In this document: piece by piece, positions 7,678 through 15,847 of the stretch
Layout of the letters: each line of letters begins with the position of its first letter
How positions within the stretch are numbered: the stretch's first letter is position 1
From: Sphingobacteriaceae bacterium UBA6709
GTDB lineage: Bacteria; Bacteroidota; Bacteroidia; Sphingobacteriales; Sphingobacteriaceae
Assembly: GCA_002454425.1 (NCBI GenBank)
Contig: DKIV01000010.1
Span: 1 to 38,945, forward strand
Direction: 5' to 3'
Length of the DNA: 38,945 nt
Program-made: the position numbers and the translations under genes
The notes under the pieces: model-generated
Databases searched by the model: none
The model's input: only the letters and a program-made list of their open reading frames with translations
What the model was told of the DNA's origin: nothing

Positions 7678-8002
7678 TCAAACATAAAAGCAAACCATCT
7701 GGATCGAGCTTCCGTCTGAAATAGCATTTAAAACATACGATAAAATGTCTAAAAAAGCGACTAAAAATTAATATATCCGTTGTGATTAGAGCAAAAGTAG
7801 CTAGATGAAAATAAGGAGGAATTAATTTGTGCAGGTTGTTGATAAGCTATAAAAACTATACTTCTAGCTGATCGACTAAAAGGGAGAATGTCAGTAGCAG
7901 TCGGATGATTATATATAGGTGGCGAAATTTGATCTGCTATCGGATCAGGAACTACCGCATGCCCATATCAAGTGCCTCGTTACTTTTTAAGAGATATTAG
8001 CT
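7678..8002. other. intergenic stretch, no gene seen
   Basis: About 325 nt between the toxin-antitoxin promoter and the end of the AraC gene. Stops are frequent in all frames and no coding pattern is apparent. A weak hairpin, TGATCTG / CGGATCA with loop CTAT (7930-7947), lies 55 nt beyond the AraC stop and may help end its transcript. There is a TACTTTTG-like match on neither strand at a useful distance. Confidence 0.4.
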
Positions 8003-8896
8003 TCAATTGATCGAACGATATTCCAACGGTGTTTGACCGACTTGTTTTTTGAATAGCCTGGCAAAATGCTGTGGGTATTTGAAGCCAAGGTCAGCAGCTA
8101 TTTGGCTGATGCTTTTACTCTTGTCGAACAGTAGCTCTTTGGCCATATTAACGAGCTTCAACTGTATGTATTCCTGGGCGGCCTTACCTGTTTCTTTCTT
8201 TATCAGATCTCCAAAATAATTAGGTGAAAGATTTAGTTGCTCTGCACACCAGGAAACTCCCGGTAAGCCAATTGTCTGGGGCTTATCCGTTGTAAAGTAT
8301 TCATTTAATAGTTCTTCGAATCTTTCAACTACTCCGCGTAGGATATGATCACGCATTATGAACTGCCGCTCATAGAAACGAACGCTGTAATCCAGAAACA
8401 ATTCGATGTTAGAAACGATAAGCCGTTTACTGTGTTTGTCGACGCCACGGTCCAGTTCGTAATTTATTTTAGCGAAGCAATCCAGCACGATCTGCCTTTC
8501 CTTTTCTGATAGATGTAACGCTTCGCTCGATTGGTATCCGAAATAAGTGAATTCGCTCATTCGTCTGCCCAGACTGGTGCCGTGTATCAGGTCAGGATGA
8601 AAGGCAAGTACATACCCTTTGGGTTGATATATCTCAGGGTTATTAATACCTGCAACTTGTCCGGGCGCCATAAACACTAAGGTTCCTTCTTGATAGTCAT
8701 AAGTTGCACGTCCATATACCAGGTCTCCGCATTTTACCTCCTTCAGGAATACAATGTAAAACCCAAAATGCATCTTTTTTCCAGATCTGGGGGCAGCCTT
8801 TGAGATATCAACGACGCTAACCAAGGGGTGTCTGGTTTCATTATTATTGAAAGCATTGTATTCACTTATCGTTTCAAAACTTGTGATCTCGTCCAT
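8003..8896 (-). CDS. AraC-family transcriptional regulator
   Basis: A 297-aa activator with an N-terminal cupin-like sensing region (about residues 20-180; note FHPDLIHGTSLGRRM) and a C-terminal pair of helix-turn-helix motifs (about 195-297). The second HTH holds the family signature: ISQIAADLGFKYPQHFARLF followed by KKQVGQTPLEYR. It is divergent from the aldo/keto reductase gene at 9044, with 147 nt between starts, and is very likely its regulator. By analogy with YqhC, which controls an aldehyde reductase and the aldo/keto reductase DkgA, the inducer may be a reactive aldehyde; that is inference from layout. Confidence 0.9.
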   Translation of the reverse strand: MDEITSFETISEYNAFNNNETRHPLVSVVDISKAAPRSGKKMHFGFYIVFLKEVKCGDLVYGRATYDYQEGTLVFMAPGQVAGINNPEIYQPKGYVLAFHPDLIHGTSLGRRMSEFTYFGYQSSEALHLSEKERQIVLDCFAKINYELDRGVDKHSKRLIVSNIELFLDYSVRFYERQFIMRDHILRGVVERFEELLNEYFTTDKPQTIGLPGVSWCAEQLNLSPNYFGDLIKKETGKAAQEYIQLKLVNMAKELLFDKSKSISQIAADLGFKYPQHFARLFKKQVGQTPLEYRSIN

Positions 8897-9043
8897 GGCT
8901 TGCTCGTTTTATTCTTCGAATGTACATGATTATCAGCTCCAACGTTAGTTTTGTAAACACAATCAGTAATAATGGTCTGAAGTCCTGTAATCTGTATCCT
9001 AATTGGAAAGTTTAAACGCCTGAACTTTGTATTATAAAAAAAT

Positions 9044-9898
9044 ATGAAGACCGTAACATTAAATAATGGAATAGAAATGCCGCTTCTCGGATTCGGCGTT
9101 TTTCAGGTAACAGATCCGGCAGAATGCGAACGTAGCGTCCTGGATGCTATAGAAACCGGGTATCGTCTTATTGATACAGCCGAATCATATATGAACGAAG
9201 ATGCAGTGGGGAATGCCATTAAGAAAAGTGGTGTCGCGCGTGATGAGCTCTTTATTACAACCAAGCTTTTTATTAAATCAAATGGCTATGCCGAAACTAG
9301 AAAGTCATTTGAGCGCTCATTGAAGAAATTGCAATTGGATTATCTCGATCTGTACCTGATTCATCAGCCGTTCGGCGATGTTTACGGCGAATGGCGTGCT
9401 ATGGAAGAATTGTATAAAGAAGGAAAGATTCGCGCTATAGGCGTAAGCAATTTTCAACTTGATAGGTTGATTGATCTTATTATCCATAATGAGATCGTTC
9501 CGGCGGTAAACCAAGTGGAGACGCATCCATTTCATCAGCAACATCAGGCACAGCAATTCATGATCGATAACAAGGTGCAAATTGAATCATGGGGACCATT
9601 TGCTGAAGGAAAAAACGACTTGTTTAAAAACGAACTATTAAAAGGCATTGGCGAAAAGTACAATAAATCTATCGCCCAAGTGGTATTATGCTGGCTGACC
9701 CAACGAGGCATTGTCGCTATACCAAAGTCTGTGAAAAAGGAGCGCATGGCAGAAAACCTGAACATCTTCGATTTTGAACTGACTGACGAAGAAATGGCAT
9801 TGATCAAAACGCTTGACAGCGCCACCAGCGCATTCTTTGACCACCGAGATCCGGCTATGGTAAAATGGCTTGGCGAACGCAAGATAAATAACGAGTAA
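9044..9898 (+). CDS. aldo/keto reductase (DkgA/2,5-diketo-gluconate reductase type)
   Basis: A cytoplasmic NADPH-dependent reductase of aldehydes and ketones, 284 aa. The AKR catalytic tetrad is visible as Asp44 and Tyr49 (RLIDTAESY), Lys74 (FITTKLF) and His107 (LYLIHQPF). The NADPH-binding region is IPKSVKKERMAENLNIFDF. It resembles the AKR5-type enzymes such as DkgA, which act on methylglyoxal and beta-keto esters. A weak -7-like box, GAACTTTG (9022-9029), lies just upstream. It is the first gene of a rightward cluster with a reductase relic, a second reductase and a flavodoxin, all probably under the divergent AraC protein. Confidence 0.93.
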   Translation: MKTVTLNNGIEMPLLGFGVFQVTDPAECERSVLDAIETGYRLIDTAESYMNEDAVGNAIKKSGVARDELFITTKLFIKSNGYAETRKSFERSLKKLQLDYLDLYLIHQPFGDVYGEWRAMEELYKEGKIRAIGVSNFQLDRLIDLIIHNEIVPAVNQVETHPFHQQHQAQQFMIDNKVQIESWGPFAEGKNDLFKNELLKGIGEKYNKSIAQVVLCWLTQRGIVAIPKSVKKERMAENLNIFDFELTDEEMALIKTLDSATSAFFDHRDPAMVKWLGERKINNE

Positions 9899-9920
9899 CC
9901 ACAACAACAACAACAATACC

Positions 9921-10244
9921 ATGAAAAATAAGCAATTAGGAGATAACGGACTAGAAGTGTCTGCCTTAGGTTTAGGCTGTATGGGAACCATGACCTCGTC
10001 GAGTTCTTGGAAAGAATTGCCGCTGAAAAAAGTACCATGTCTGGCGAGATAACGTTAGCATGGCTCTTAGCAGTAAATCCTTGAATTGTGTCCATTCACG
10101 GGAACAAACTACACCGCTTAAAGGAACGTCTGGGAGCTGCCAAAATCGAATCAGGCGGTCATGTCCAGAGCGAAATCCCGACAGCTATCGAAATACAGTG
10201 CAACGGGCTATTCAGAATATTCACAAAAAATAATCAAACACTAA
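9921..10244 (+). pseudogene. aldo/keto reductase relic with a large internal deletion
   Basis: ATG 9921 starts MKNKQLGDNGLEVSALGLGC, a perfect N-terminus for an AKR11/13-like reductase, but after about 25 residues the frame jumps into C-terminal sequence. From about 9998 another frame reads FLERIAAEKSTMSGEITLAW then LLAVNP, with a TGA in place of the usual Trp (10081-10083), then IVSIHGNKLHRLKERLGAAK. A further shift gives YSEYSQKIIKH and TAA at 10242-10244. Roughly 200-230 codons covering the active site are missing. The relic is preceded by a short CAA repeat (9903-9914) and lies between two intact reductase genes, so transcription through it may continue. Confidence 0.82.
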
Positions 10245-10254
10245 AACCAAACTT

Positions 10255-11406
10255 ATGAAAAAGACGAATCAAGAAAGTATCGGGCGCCGTGACCTGCTAA
10301 AGACAGGTTTAGGTTTGGCTGGTCTATCTCTAATACCTGGAGCTGCAATGGCAACGGTAATAACGAAACCTGAGTCAAGCGCTAAAGAGCGTTCAGGCTT
10401 CCGAAAATTAGGCAGTAAGCTGCAAGTTTCGAGCATCGGCCTTGGTGTACAAAATATGGCCCGAACATACCAGACCACTATTCCCTCTCGATCTGAGATG
10501 ATTCGTATTCTTCAAAAAGCGTATGATAGCGGATTGACTTTATTTGATACGGCTGAGGCCTACGGACCTTTTGAATGTGAACGAATTTTAGGTGAAGCGG
10601 TAGCCTCTTTCAGAAATAAGATAGTGATAGAGACGAAATATGGATGGAACATTGATCAGAACACTGGGCAACGATTGCCGGGATTGAACAGTAAGCCTGA
10701 TCATATCAAGCTGGTAGTAGAAGGAATGCTGAAACGCCTGCGTACTGACCGTATCGATATGTTGTATCAACATCGGGTTGACCCGGAGGTGCCTATCGAG
10801 GATGTAGTGGGCGCAATACAAGACCTGATTGTGCAAGGTAAAGTGCTGCATTATGGCTTGTCAGAACCTGGAGTGCAGACTGTGCGGCGAGCGCATGCTA
10901 TTCACCCTATCACGGCGATACAAAATGAGTACTCATTATTATGGCGTGGACCGGAAAAAGCCATTCTCCCGCTTTGTGAGGAGTTGGGTATAGGCTTTGT
11001 TTGCTGGAGTCCCTTAGGCGTAGGCTTTCTTACAGGGGCTATTGATGCAAATACACGTTTTGCTCCTGGCGACATACGCGCGGTCGAAGGTAGATTTAAC
11101 CCTGAAAATCTATCTAAAAATCTGACACTAATAGAGATACTCAAATCCTGGGCCCTACGAAAGCAGGCGACACCCGGACAGATCTCACTGGCTTGGTTAT
11201 TACACAAAAAGCCTTGGATTGTACCTATACCCGGCACCACACAAATGCCACATATGTTGGAGAACATAGGTGCCAGTAAAGTGAAATTCACAAATGAAGA
11301 GTACATGGAGTTGAATACACAACTCGATGCCATTACCATATATGGGGAAAGGCTACCCGCAGCCGTGCAGGCGTTTTCAGATGTAGAAGCTCCGGTTAGG
11401 ACGTAG
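10255..11406 (+). CDS. Tat-exported aldo/keto reductase
   Basis: A 383-aa protein whose N-terminus is a twin-arginine signal: GRRDLLK at residues 10-16, then the hydrophobic GLGLAGLSLIPGAAMA, with cleavage likely near residue 34. The rest is an AKR11/AKR12-like barrel: FDTAEAYGPFECE (catalytic Asp and Tyr), ETKYGW (Lys), DMLYQHRVDP (His), and the C-terminal QISLAWLLHKKPWIVPIPGT cofactor region. The Tat route fits an enzyme folded around NADPH before export, although how NADPH is supplied outside is unclear. It lies 10 nt after the reductase relic and 80 nt before the flavodoxin. Confidence 0.92.
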   Translation: MKKTNQESIGRRDLLKTGLGLAGLSLIPGAAMATVITKPESSAKERSGFRKLGSKLQVSSIGLGVQNMARTYQTTIPSRSEMIRILQKAYDSGLTLFDTAEAYGPFECERILGEAVASFRNKIVIETKYGWNIDQNTGQRLPGLNSKPDHIKLVVEGMLKRLRTDRIDMLYQHRVDPEVPIEDVVGAIQDLIVQGKVLHYGLSEPGVQTVRRAHAIHPITAIQNEYSLLWRGPEKAILPLCEELGIGFVCWSPLGVGFLTGAIDANTRFAPGDIRAVEGRFNPENLSKNLTLIEILKSWALRKQATPGQISLAWLLHKKPWIVPIPGTTQMPHMLENIGASKVKFTNEEYMELNTQLDAITIYGERLPAAVQAFSDVEAPVRT

Positions 11407-11486
11407 GACATTCCAGTCTTGTAAAACTAAAAAGCAACCGTGGTTAAGAAGATACACGCTACGAAAAATAGAAAATCACCATCGCT

Positions 11487-12161
11487 ATGAAATACCTGAA
11501 AATACTATACCTGGCCATCACTATTCTGGTTACCCTTATTTCGTCTTCCTGTTCAAAAGCTCAACGTGCAAACAGAAACGATGAGCTAACAAACCTAGGC
11601 ACTGGCGGTCTAGTCGGTAAAAAAATACTGATAGTGTATCTTACCCGCACCAGAAACACTAAGGCGGTGGCAGAAATGATCCGACAGCAGGTGGGAGGAA
11701 AATTGCTTGCTCTAGAGTTAGTTACACCCTATCCTCAAAGCTACCAGGCGCACGTGGCCCAGGTGGCAAAAGAAAACGACGAGGGGTTTTTGCCGCTGCT
11801 AAAAACGAGGGTTGATAGTATCAGAACTTATGATGTAGTCTTTATTGGTTTCCCAACCTGGGGTATGCAGATGCCACCGCCTATGAAAAGCTTTTTGAAG
11901 CAGTATGACCTGAGCGGTAAAACTGTAGTACCGTTCAACACTAATGCCGGGTACGGTGTCGGCAGTGGTTTTCAAATGGTAAAGGAGCTGTGTCCTAAAA
12001 GTGCAGTTTTGGAAGGCTTTTCTGTACGCGGCGGTATAGAGCGAGATGGCGTACTGTTTGTGATGGACGGTGAAAAGGAAAAGCAGGTGCAAGCAGACGT
12101 GGATATCTGGTTGAAGCAGATTTTTAACGAAATAGAATTAAAAGTATCAAATCAACTTTAA
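11487..12161 (+). CDS. flavodoxin-family lipoprotein
   Basis: A 224-aa protein with an N-terminal lipoprotein-type signal (hydrophobic YLAITILVTLIS, then SSSC with the lipidation Cys at residue 22). The mature part is a flavodoxin fold: the FMN phosphate loop YLTRTRNTKAVA, the ribityl/flavin loop GFPTWGMQMPPPMKSF, and FNTNAGYGVGSGFQ. It resembles the Flavodoxin_4 group often found beside aldo/keto reductases. It probably carries electrons or has quinone- or flavin-reductase activity at the envelope, working with the exported reductase just upstream. The lipobox is not classical, so secretion without lipidation is possible. Confidence 0.85.
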   Translation: MKYLKILYLAITILVTLISSSCSKAQRANRNDELTNLGTGGLVGKKILIVYLTRTRNTKAVAEMIRQQVGGKLLALELVTPYPQSYQAHVAQVAKENDEGFLPLLKTRVDSIRTYDVVFIGFPTWGMQMPPPMKSFLKQYDLSGKTVVPFNTNAGYGVGSGFQMVKELCPKSAVLEGFSVRGGIERDGVLFVMDGEKEKQVQADVDIWLKQIFNEIELKVSNQL

Positions 12162-12197
12162 TCCTATTCATGGAAATAGCCGCGAGGAATTCTAATG

Positions 12198-12240
12198 CCC
12201 AAAAGGGGAGCATTTTTTAACATAATGCACCCCTTCTGGG
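12198..12240. terminator. long imperfect hairpin between convergent genes
   Basis: A 17-position stem with two mismatches: the CCCA...GGGG...GCATT arm pairs with AATGC...CCCC...TGGG across a T-rich loop. It lies 36 nt after the flavodoxin stop and 20 nt from the end of the convergent L,D-transpeptidase gene, so it probably terminates one or both transcripts. Confidence 0.65.
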
Positions 12241-12259
12241 TATTATAGGATTGATATGC

Positions 12260-13057
12260 TTAAGCTGTAGTTTTTACTCTGAAGGATCCCGCGGCATTAT
12301 CTTCGTTTAGAAATGCAGAGGAGTAGCGGGTATTGTCGGGACCATTAATGTAAAGCATGGTTTTGCCTTTAATGGTATTGATGATTGTTGAGTTTAACTC
12401 AACAGGAACAGCCGGGCATCCATAGCTACGGCCCAGGCGGCCATGGTTCTTAATAAATTGTTCACTGACATAATCGGCTCCGTGCACAACTACTGCACGA
12501 TTCAGCGCATTGGTGTTGTAGCCTTCGTCCATGCCATTCAGACGTAAGGATAAACCATGTTTTCCCTGGTAGGTTTCACTTGTGATATAGAAACCAAGGC
12601 TACTCTGATGTGATTCAGCTGTATTGCTGAAAGTTGTCGCAAGATTATCACCACTGCCTTGTCCGTGTGCTACCAGGGAGCTTAAAATCAATTTTTTATT
12701 GAACAAATCAACGATCCACAAACGCTTTTGGGTACTTGGCTTATTAAAGTCGACCACGGATATCAATCCTTTATCGATATTTACTTTACCTTGTTCCTTT
12801 AAGTTCAGATATCCTGTAATTGCCTTACGAAATACCAAAAAGTCTAATCCCGCTTCACGCAGACCAGCTTGTTCGTATAGCTCGTTAATGTAGCTAACGT
12901 ATGCTTCGGCAGCGGTAAGTTTTTTGGTCTCGGGTGTTGTTTTCGGTGTTGAGGTGGCAGGATCAGCGTTAATATCGCCCTTTAATGACCAGCCTAGAAT
13001 TAGAATACTTAAAGCAAGAAAAATGTACGCAGTACTTCTCAAAAATCTCTTCATCAT
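12260..13057 (-). CDS. secreted murein L,D-transpeptidase catalytic domain protein
   Basis: A 265-aa protein that starts with a signal peptide or anchor (RSTAYIFLALSILILGWSL). A 30-residue Thr/Pro/Lys linker follows, then a YkuD-like L,D-transpeptidase domain of the catalytic-domain-family type. The active-site region is HGADYVSEQFIKNHGRLGRS followed by YGCPAVPVE, with the catalytic Cys near residue 215 and an upstream His. Such proteins form 3-3 peptide cross-links or attach proteins to peptidoglycan in the periplasm. Length and domain order are normal. It is monocistronic, with a consensus -7 element at 13112-13119. Confidence 0.88.
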   Translation of the reverse strand: MMKRFLRSTAYIFLALSILILGWSLKGDINADPATSTPKTTPETKKLTAAEAYVSYINELYEQAGLREAGLDFLVFRKAITGYLNLKEQGKVNIDKGLISVVDFNKPSTQKRLWIVDLFNKKLILSSLVAHGQGSGDNLATTFSNTAESHQSSLGFYITSETYQGKHGLSLRLNGMDEGYNTNALNRAVVVHGADYVSEQFIKNHGRLGRSYGCPAVPVELNSTIINTIKGKTMLYINGPDNTRYSSAFLNEDNAAGSFRVKTTA

Positions 13058-13111
13058 ATCTTTCTCTCCGTAAATGATTAATTAAAGCTTGGTTATCGCT
13101 TTGTTGTAGTA

Positions 13112-13119
13112 CAAATATA
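13112..13119 (-). promoter_or_regulatory. -7 element of the L,D-transpeptidase promoter
   Basis: Minus-strand TATATTTG, an exact TAnnTTTG match, 54 nt upstream of the ATG. The best -33 partner is a TTG 22 nt upstream. Confidence 0.5.
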
Positions 13120-13232
13120 CGGAATTATATTTTGTTAATTACAAGATTATCAGTCTGTTTGTCATGTTAGGATAATAAAAAATGTATGTTGAAGTTATTT
13201 TTTCTTTGAGTACAGATGCTTGTCGTTAAAAG

Positions 13233-13270
13233 AAAAAGCGGCTTAGATATATGGATCCAAGCCGCTTTTT
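13233..13270 (-). terminator. terminator of the glycyl-tRNA synthetase gene
   Basis: AAAAAGCGGCTT / AAGCCGCTTTTT, a perfect 12-bp stem with a 14-nt loop. It begins 36 nt beyond the glyQS stop on the minus strand and is followed on that strand by T-rich sequence. Confidence 0.88.
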
Positions 13271-13306
13271 TATAATATTCTACCCTGAATAAAGGGTCGA
13301 AGACCA

Positions 13307-14764
13307 TTACAGCAGGTTTTTCCAACTTACACGGCTTCCAATTATTTGTTCGAGCTGATCTGCAGGGACACGTTCCTGTTCCATGGAATCGCGGTGTCTG
13401 ATAGTTACGGTATTGTCTTCCAGCGTTTGGTGATCAACAGTAATACAGAAAGGAGTTCCAATGGCGTCCTGACGGCGATAGCGCTTACCAATAGAATCTT
13501 TCTCCTCGTAAGTGAGGTTAAAGTCTAACTTGAGACGATCCATAATTTCGCGGGCCTTCTCAGGAAGTCCGTCCTTTTTAGTTAATGGCAGGATCGCGGC
13601 TTTTACAGGTGCCAGGCAAGGATGGAGCTTCAGCACTACGCGACTATCTTTTTTGTCGCCCTCGCTAAGATCCTGTTCTTCGTATGCATTTATTAATGTA
13701 AGAAGGAACATGCGGTCAAGACCGATAGAGGTCTCGATAACGTATGGCACGTAATTCTGATTGATTTCAGGATCGAAGTACTGAATCTTTTTACCTGAAA
13801 ATTTCTGATGCTGACTAAGGTCAAAGTCGGTACGGCTGTGTATCCCTTCTACTTCTTTGAATCCGAATGGGAATTCGAACTCAATGTCTACGGCCGCGTT
13901 TGCATAGTGCGCAAGCTTTACGTGGTCGTGGTAGCGATATTTAACATCGGCGGTTCCAAGTGCTTTATGCCACTTAAGGCGGGTATCTTTCCAATATTCG
14001 TACCATTGCATTTCGGAACCCGGGCGAACGAAGAATTGCATTTCCATTTGTTCGAACTCACGCATACGCATGATGAACTGACGGGCGATCACTTCATTTC
14101 TAAAGGCTTTACCTATCTGTGCGATACCAAAAGGAATCTTCATGCGTCCGGTCTTTTGTACGTTCAGATAGTTTACGAAGATTCCCTGAGCCGTTTCCGG
14201 GCGTAGATATATTTGATCTGACTCTTCAGCGACAGCACCAATTTGTGTAGAGAACATGAGGTTGAACTGTCTTACGTCTGTCCAGTTGCGCGTGCCGGAT
14301 ACCGGGCATGCTATTTCGTGTTCAATAATAAGATCCTTGAGGCTGGCGAGGTTTTCAGACTTTAAGGCTTCGTCCATGGCAAGCTGGAGGGCTAATGCTT
14401 TTTCAGCCTTACCATCTTTCTCATATCGTGTGATTTTATCTTCAAGGAGCTGATCTGCCCGATATCTTTTCTTCGAATCCTTGTTGTCGATCATTGGATC
14501 ATTGAAGCCATCGACGTGTCCGGAAGCTTTCCATGTCGTAGGATGCATGAAAATCGCCGCATCAATTCCAACAATATTCTCGTGCATCTGAACCATAGAT
14601 TTCCACCAGTAGGTCTTGATGTTGTTTTTCAACTCAGAGCCATTCTGGCCGTAGTCGTAAACAGCACTTAGGCCATCGTAGATTTCGCTGGACTGGAAAA
14701 CGAATCCATACTCCTTAGCATGGGAGATGACGTTTTTAAAAAGTTCGTCGTTGTTTTTACTCAT
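13307..14764 (-). CDS. glyQS: glycyl-tRNA synthetase, single-chain (alpha2) type
   Basis: This class II synthetase charges tRNA-Gly with glycine in the cytoplasm. The 485-aa chain starts NNDELFKNVISHAKEYGFVF and has the typical YDYGQNGSELKNNIKTYWW segment and HPTTWKASGHVDGFNDPM. Class II motif 2 follows (FRNEVIARQFIMRMREFEQ with MEMQFFV), then motif 3 near ETSIGLDRMFL, and a C-terminal anticodon-binding domain (from about residue 375, HPCLAPVKAAILPLT). This is the bacterial-archaeal-eukaryotic alpha2 form, not the alpha2beta2 GlyQ/GlyS form. Length is normal. It has its own promoter element (14772) and a strong terminator. Confidence 0.97.
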   Translation of the reverse strand: MSKNNDELFKNVISHAKEYGFVFQSSEIYDGLSAVYDYGQNGSELKNNIKTYWWKSMVQMHENIVGIDAAIFMHPTTWKASGHVDGFNDPMIDNKDSKKRYRADQLLEDKITRYEKDGKAEKALALQLAMDEALKSENLASLKDLIIEHEIACPVSGTRNWTDVRQFNLMFSTQIGAVAEESDQIYLRPETAQGIFVNYLNVQKTGRMKIPFGIAQIGKAFRNEVIARQFIMRMREFEQMEMQFFVRPGSEMQWYEYWKDTRLKWHKALGTADVKYRYHDHVKLAHYANAAVDIEFEFPFGFKEVEGIHSRTDFDLSQHQKFSGKKIQYFDPEINQNYVPYVIETSIGLDRMFLLTLINAYEEQDLSEGDKKDSRVVLKLHPCLAPVKAAILPLTKKDGLPEKAREIMDRLKLDFNLTYEEKDSIGKRYRRQDAIGTPFCITVDHQTLEDNTVTIRHRDSMEQERVPADQLEQIIGSRVSWKNLL

Positions 14765-14771
14765 GATAGTA

Positions 14772-14797
14772 CAAATATATAATTCAATGTCAGCAAA
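14772..14797 (-). promoter_or_regulatory. promoter of the glycyl-tRNA synthetase gene
   Basis: Minus-strand TATATTTG (14779 down to 14772) is an exact -7 match 7 nt before the ATG. A TTTG lies at 14797-14794, but with a spacer of only 14 nt. The start would then leave almost no leader. Confidence 0.45.
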
Positions 14798-15043
14798 CCG
14801 CTAATTGCATATGTTTATTTAGCAAATTGCTTGGGTGTATTTGCTCGTGTTGCGGAATTTTTGCACCTTGCTTCACGGTTTTTATATCAGGATATTTAGT
14901 TTGTATCAGTATCATTTGACATGTACGGAGTTGAGTCCTGGATAAGATTTGAAAAAGCGACTAAGTTTTCCTCCTGATTGTTATCGGGTTTATGCATCTT
15001 AATTTCAACGAACGCCAGTGGGGCTTGTTGGAGTTCATTTTAT

Positions 15044-15051
15044 TACCTTTA
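15044..15051 (+). promoter_or_regulatory. -7-like element directly before gldA
   Basis: TACCTTTA matches seven of eight bases of TAnnTTTG and ends 3 nt before the ATG at 15055. CTTG lies 16 nt upstream. If used, it would give a leaderless or nearly leaderless mRNA, which supports the start at 15055 rather than an ATG at 14992. Confidence 0.35.
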
Positions 15052-15054
15052 CAT

Positions 15055-15780
15055 ATGGGGATACAAGTACAATCACTCAGCAAAGCTTACGGGAAGCAGT
15101 TGGCTATTGACAGCATTAGCTTTAGCGCCCGGCCGGGAGAGATACTAGGCTTTCTAGGGCCTAATGGCGCAGGAAAGTCTACGACAATGAAGATTCTTTC
15201 CTGTTTTCTTGCGCCTACATCGGGAACTGCTGTTGTTGATGGTATCGACGTATTAAGTTCTCCGCTACAGGTACGTCAACGGCTTGGATACCTTGCCGAA
15301 AATAATCCACTGTATGAAGATATGTACGTAAGGGAGTTTCTGAGTTTTATTGCTCAGGTGCATCGTGTTCCTTCACCACGGAGGCGCGTTGAAGAGCTTG
15401 TTGAAATGACAGGACTCGGCTTAGAGCAGCGCAAAAAGATCGGCGCTCTGTCGAAAGGCTACCGCCAGCGTGTGGGTATTGCTCAGGCAATTATTCATGA
15501 TCCGGCGGTATTAATATTGGATGAACCTACCTCTGGTCTTGATCCAGCGCAGCTCGTAGAAATACGTAGCTTAATTAAGGAGTTGGGGCGGTCGAAGACT
15601 GTGGTATTGTCAACTCATATTATGCAGGAGGCTGCCATGCTTTGTGACCGCGCTGTAATTATAGATCGCGGTAAGATTGTCGCTGATGATACTTTGGAGA
15701 ATCTATACATGCAGCATCCGGATAAATCGCTGGAGGAAATATTTATAAATCTGGTGCTCGATAAGCAGATGTCCCAATAA
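15055..15780 (+). CDS. gldA: ABC transporter ATP-binding protein, GldA-like
   Basis: A 241-aa nucleotide-binding subunit: Walker A GPNGAGKST, Q-loop region YLAENNPLYED, signature LSKGYRQRVGIAQA, Walker B AVLILDEPTSGLDP and H-loop VLSTHIMQEA. The sequence follows the GldA pattern (MGIQVQSLSKAYGKQLAID, PLYEDMYVREFLSFIA), the ATPase that works with GldF and GldG in Bacteroidota gliding or an equivalent envelope function. I start at 15055 rather than the upstream in-frame ATG (14992), because family members begin there and a -7-like box lies just before it. No gldF or gldG is next to it; a GNAT gene follows after about 70-90 nt. Confidence 0.87.
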   Translation: MGIQVQSLSKAYGKQLAIDSISFSARPGEILGFLGPNGAGKSTTMKILSCFLAPTSGTAVVDGIDVLSSPLQVRQRLGYLAENNPLYEDMYVREFLSFIAQVHRVPSPRRRVEELVEMTGLGLEQRKKIGALSKGYRQRVGIAQAIIHDPAVLILDEPTSGLDPAQLVEIRSLIKELGRSKTVVLSTHIMQEAAMLCDRAVIIDRGKIVADDTLENLYMQHPDKSLEEIFINLVLDKQMSQ

Positions 15781-15847
15781 TTAGGTATCGCTGGCGATGC
15801 TTAACATTAAGCGTGTTGTCAATTTCTAAGATTCACTACCACAACAC

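Noticed and set aside
9544..10095. Minus-strand open frame of about 183 codons over the first reductase and the relic
   Set aside because: It is antisense to a clear aldo/keto reductase and its product shows no domain.
14992..15054. Upstream ATG as the start of the GldA-like protein
   Set aside because: The extra 21 residues do not match the family and would be encoded across a likely promoter; the start at 15055 is preferred.
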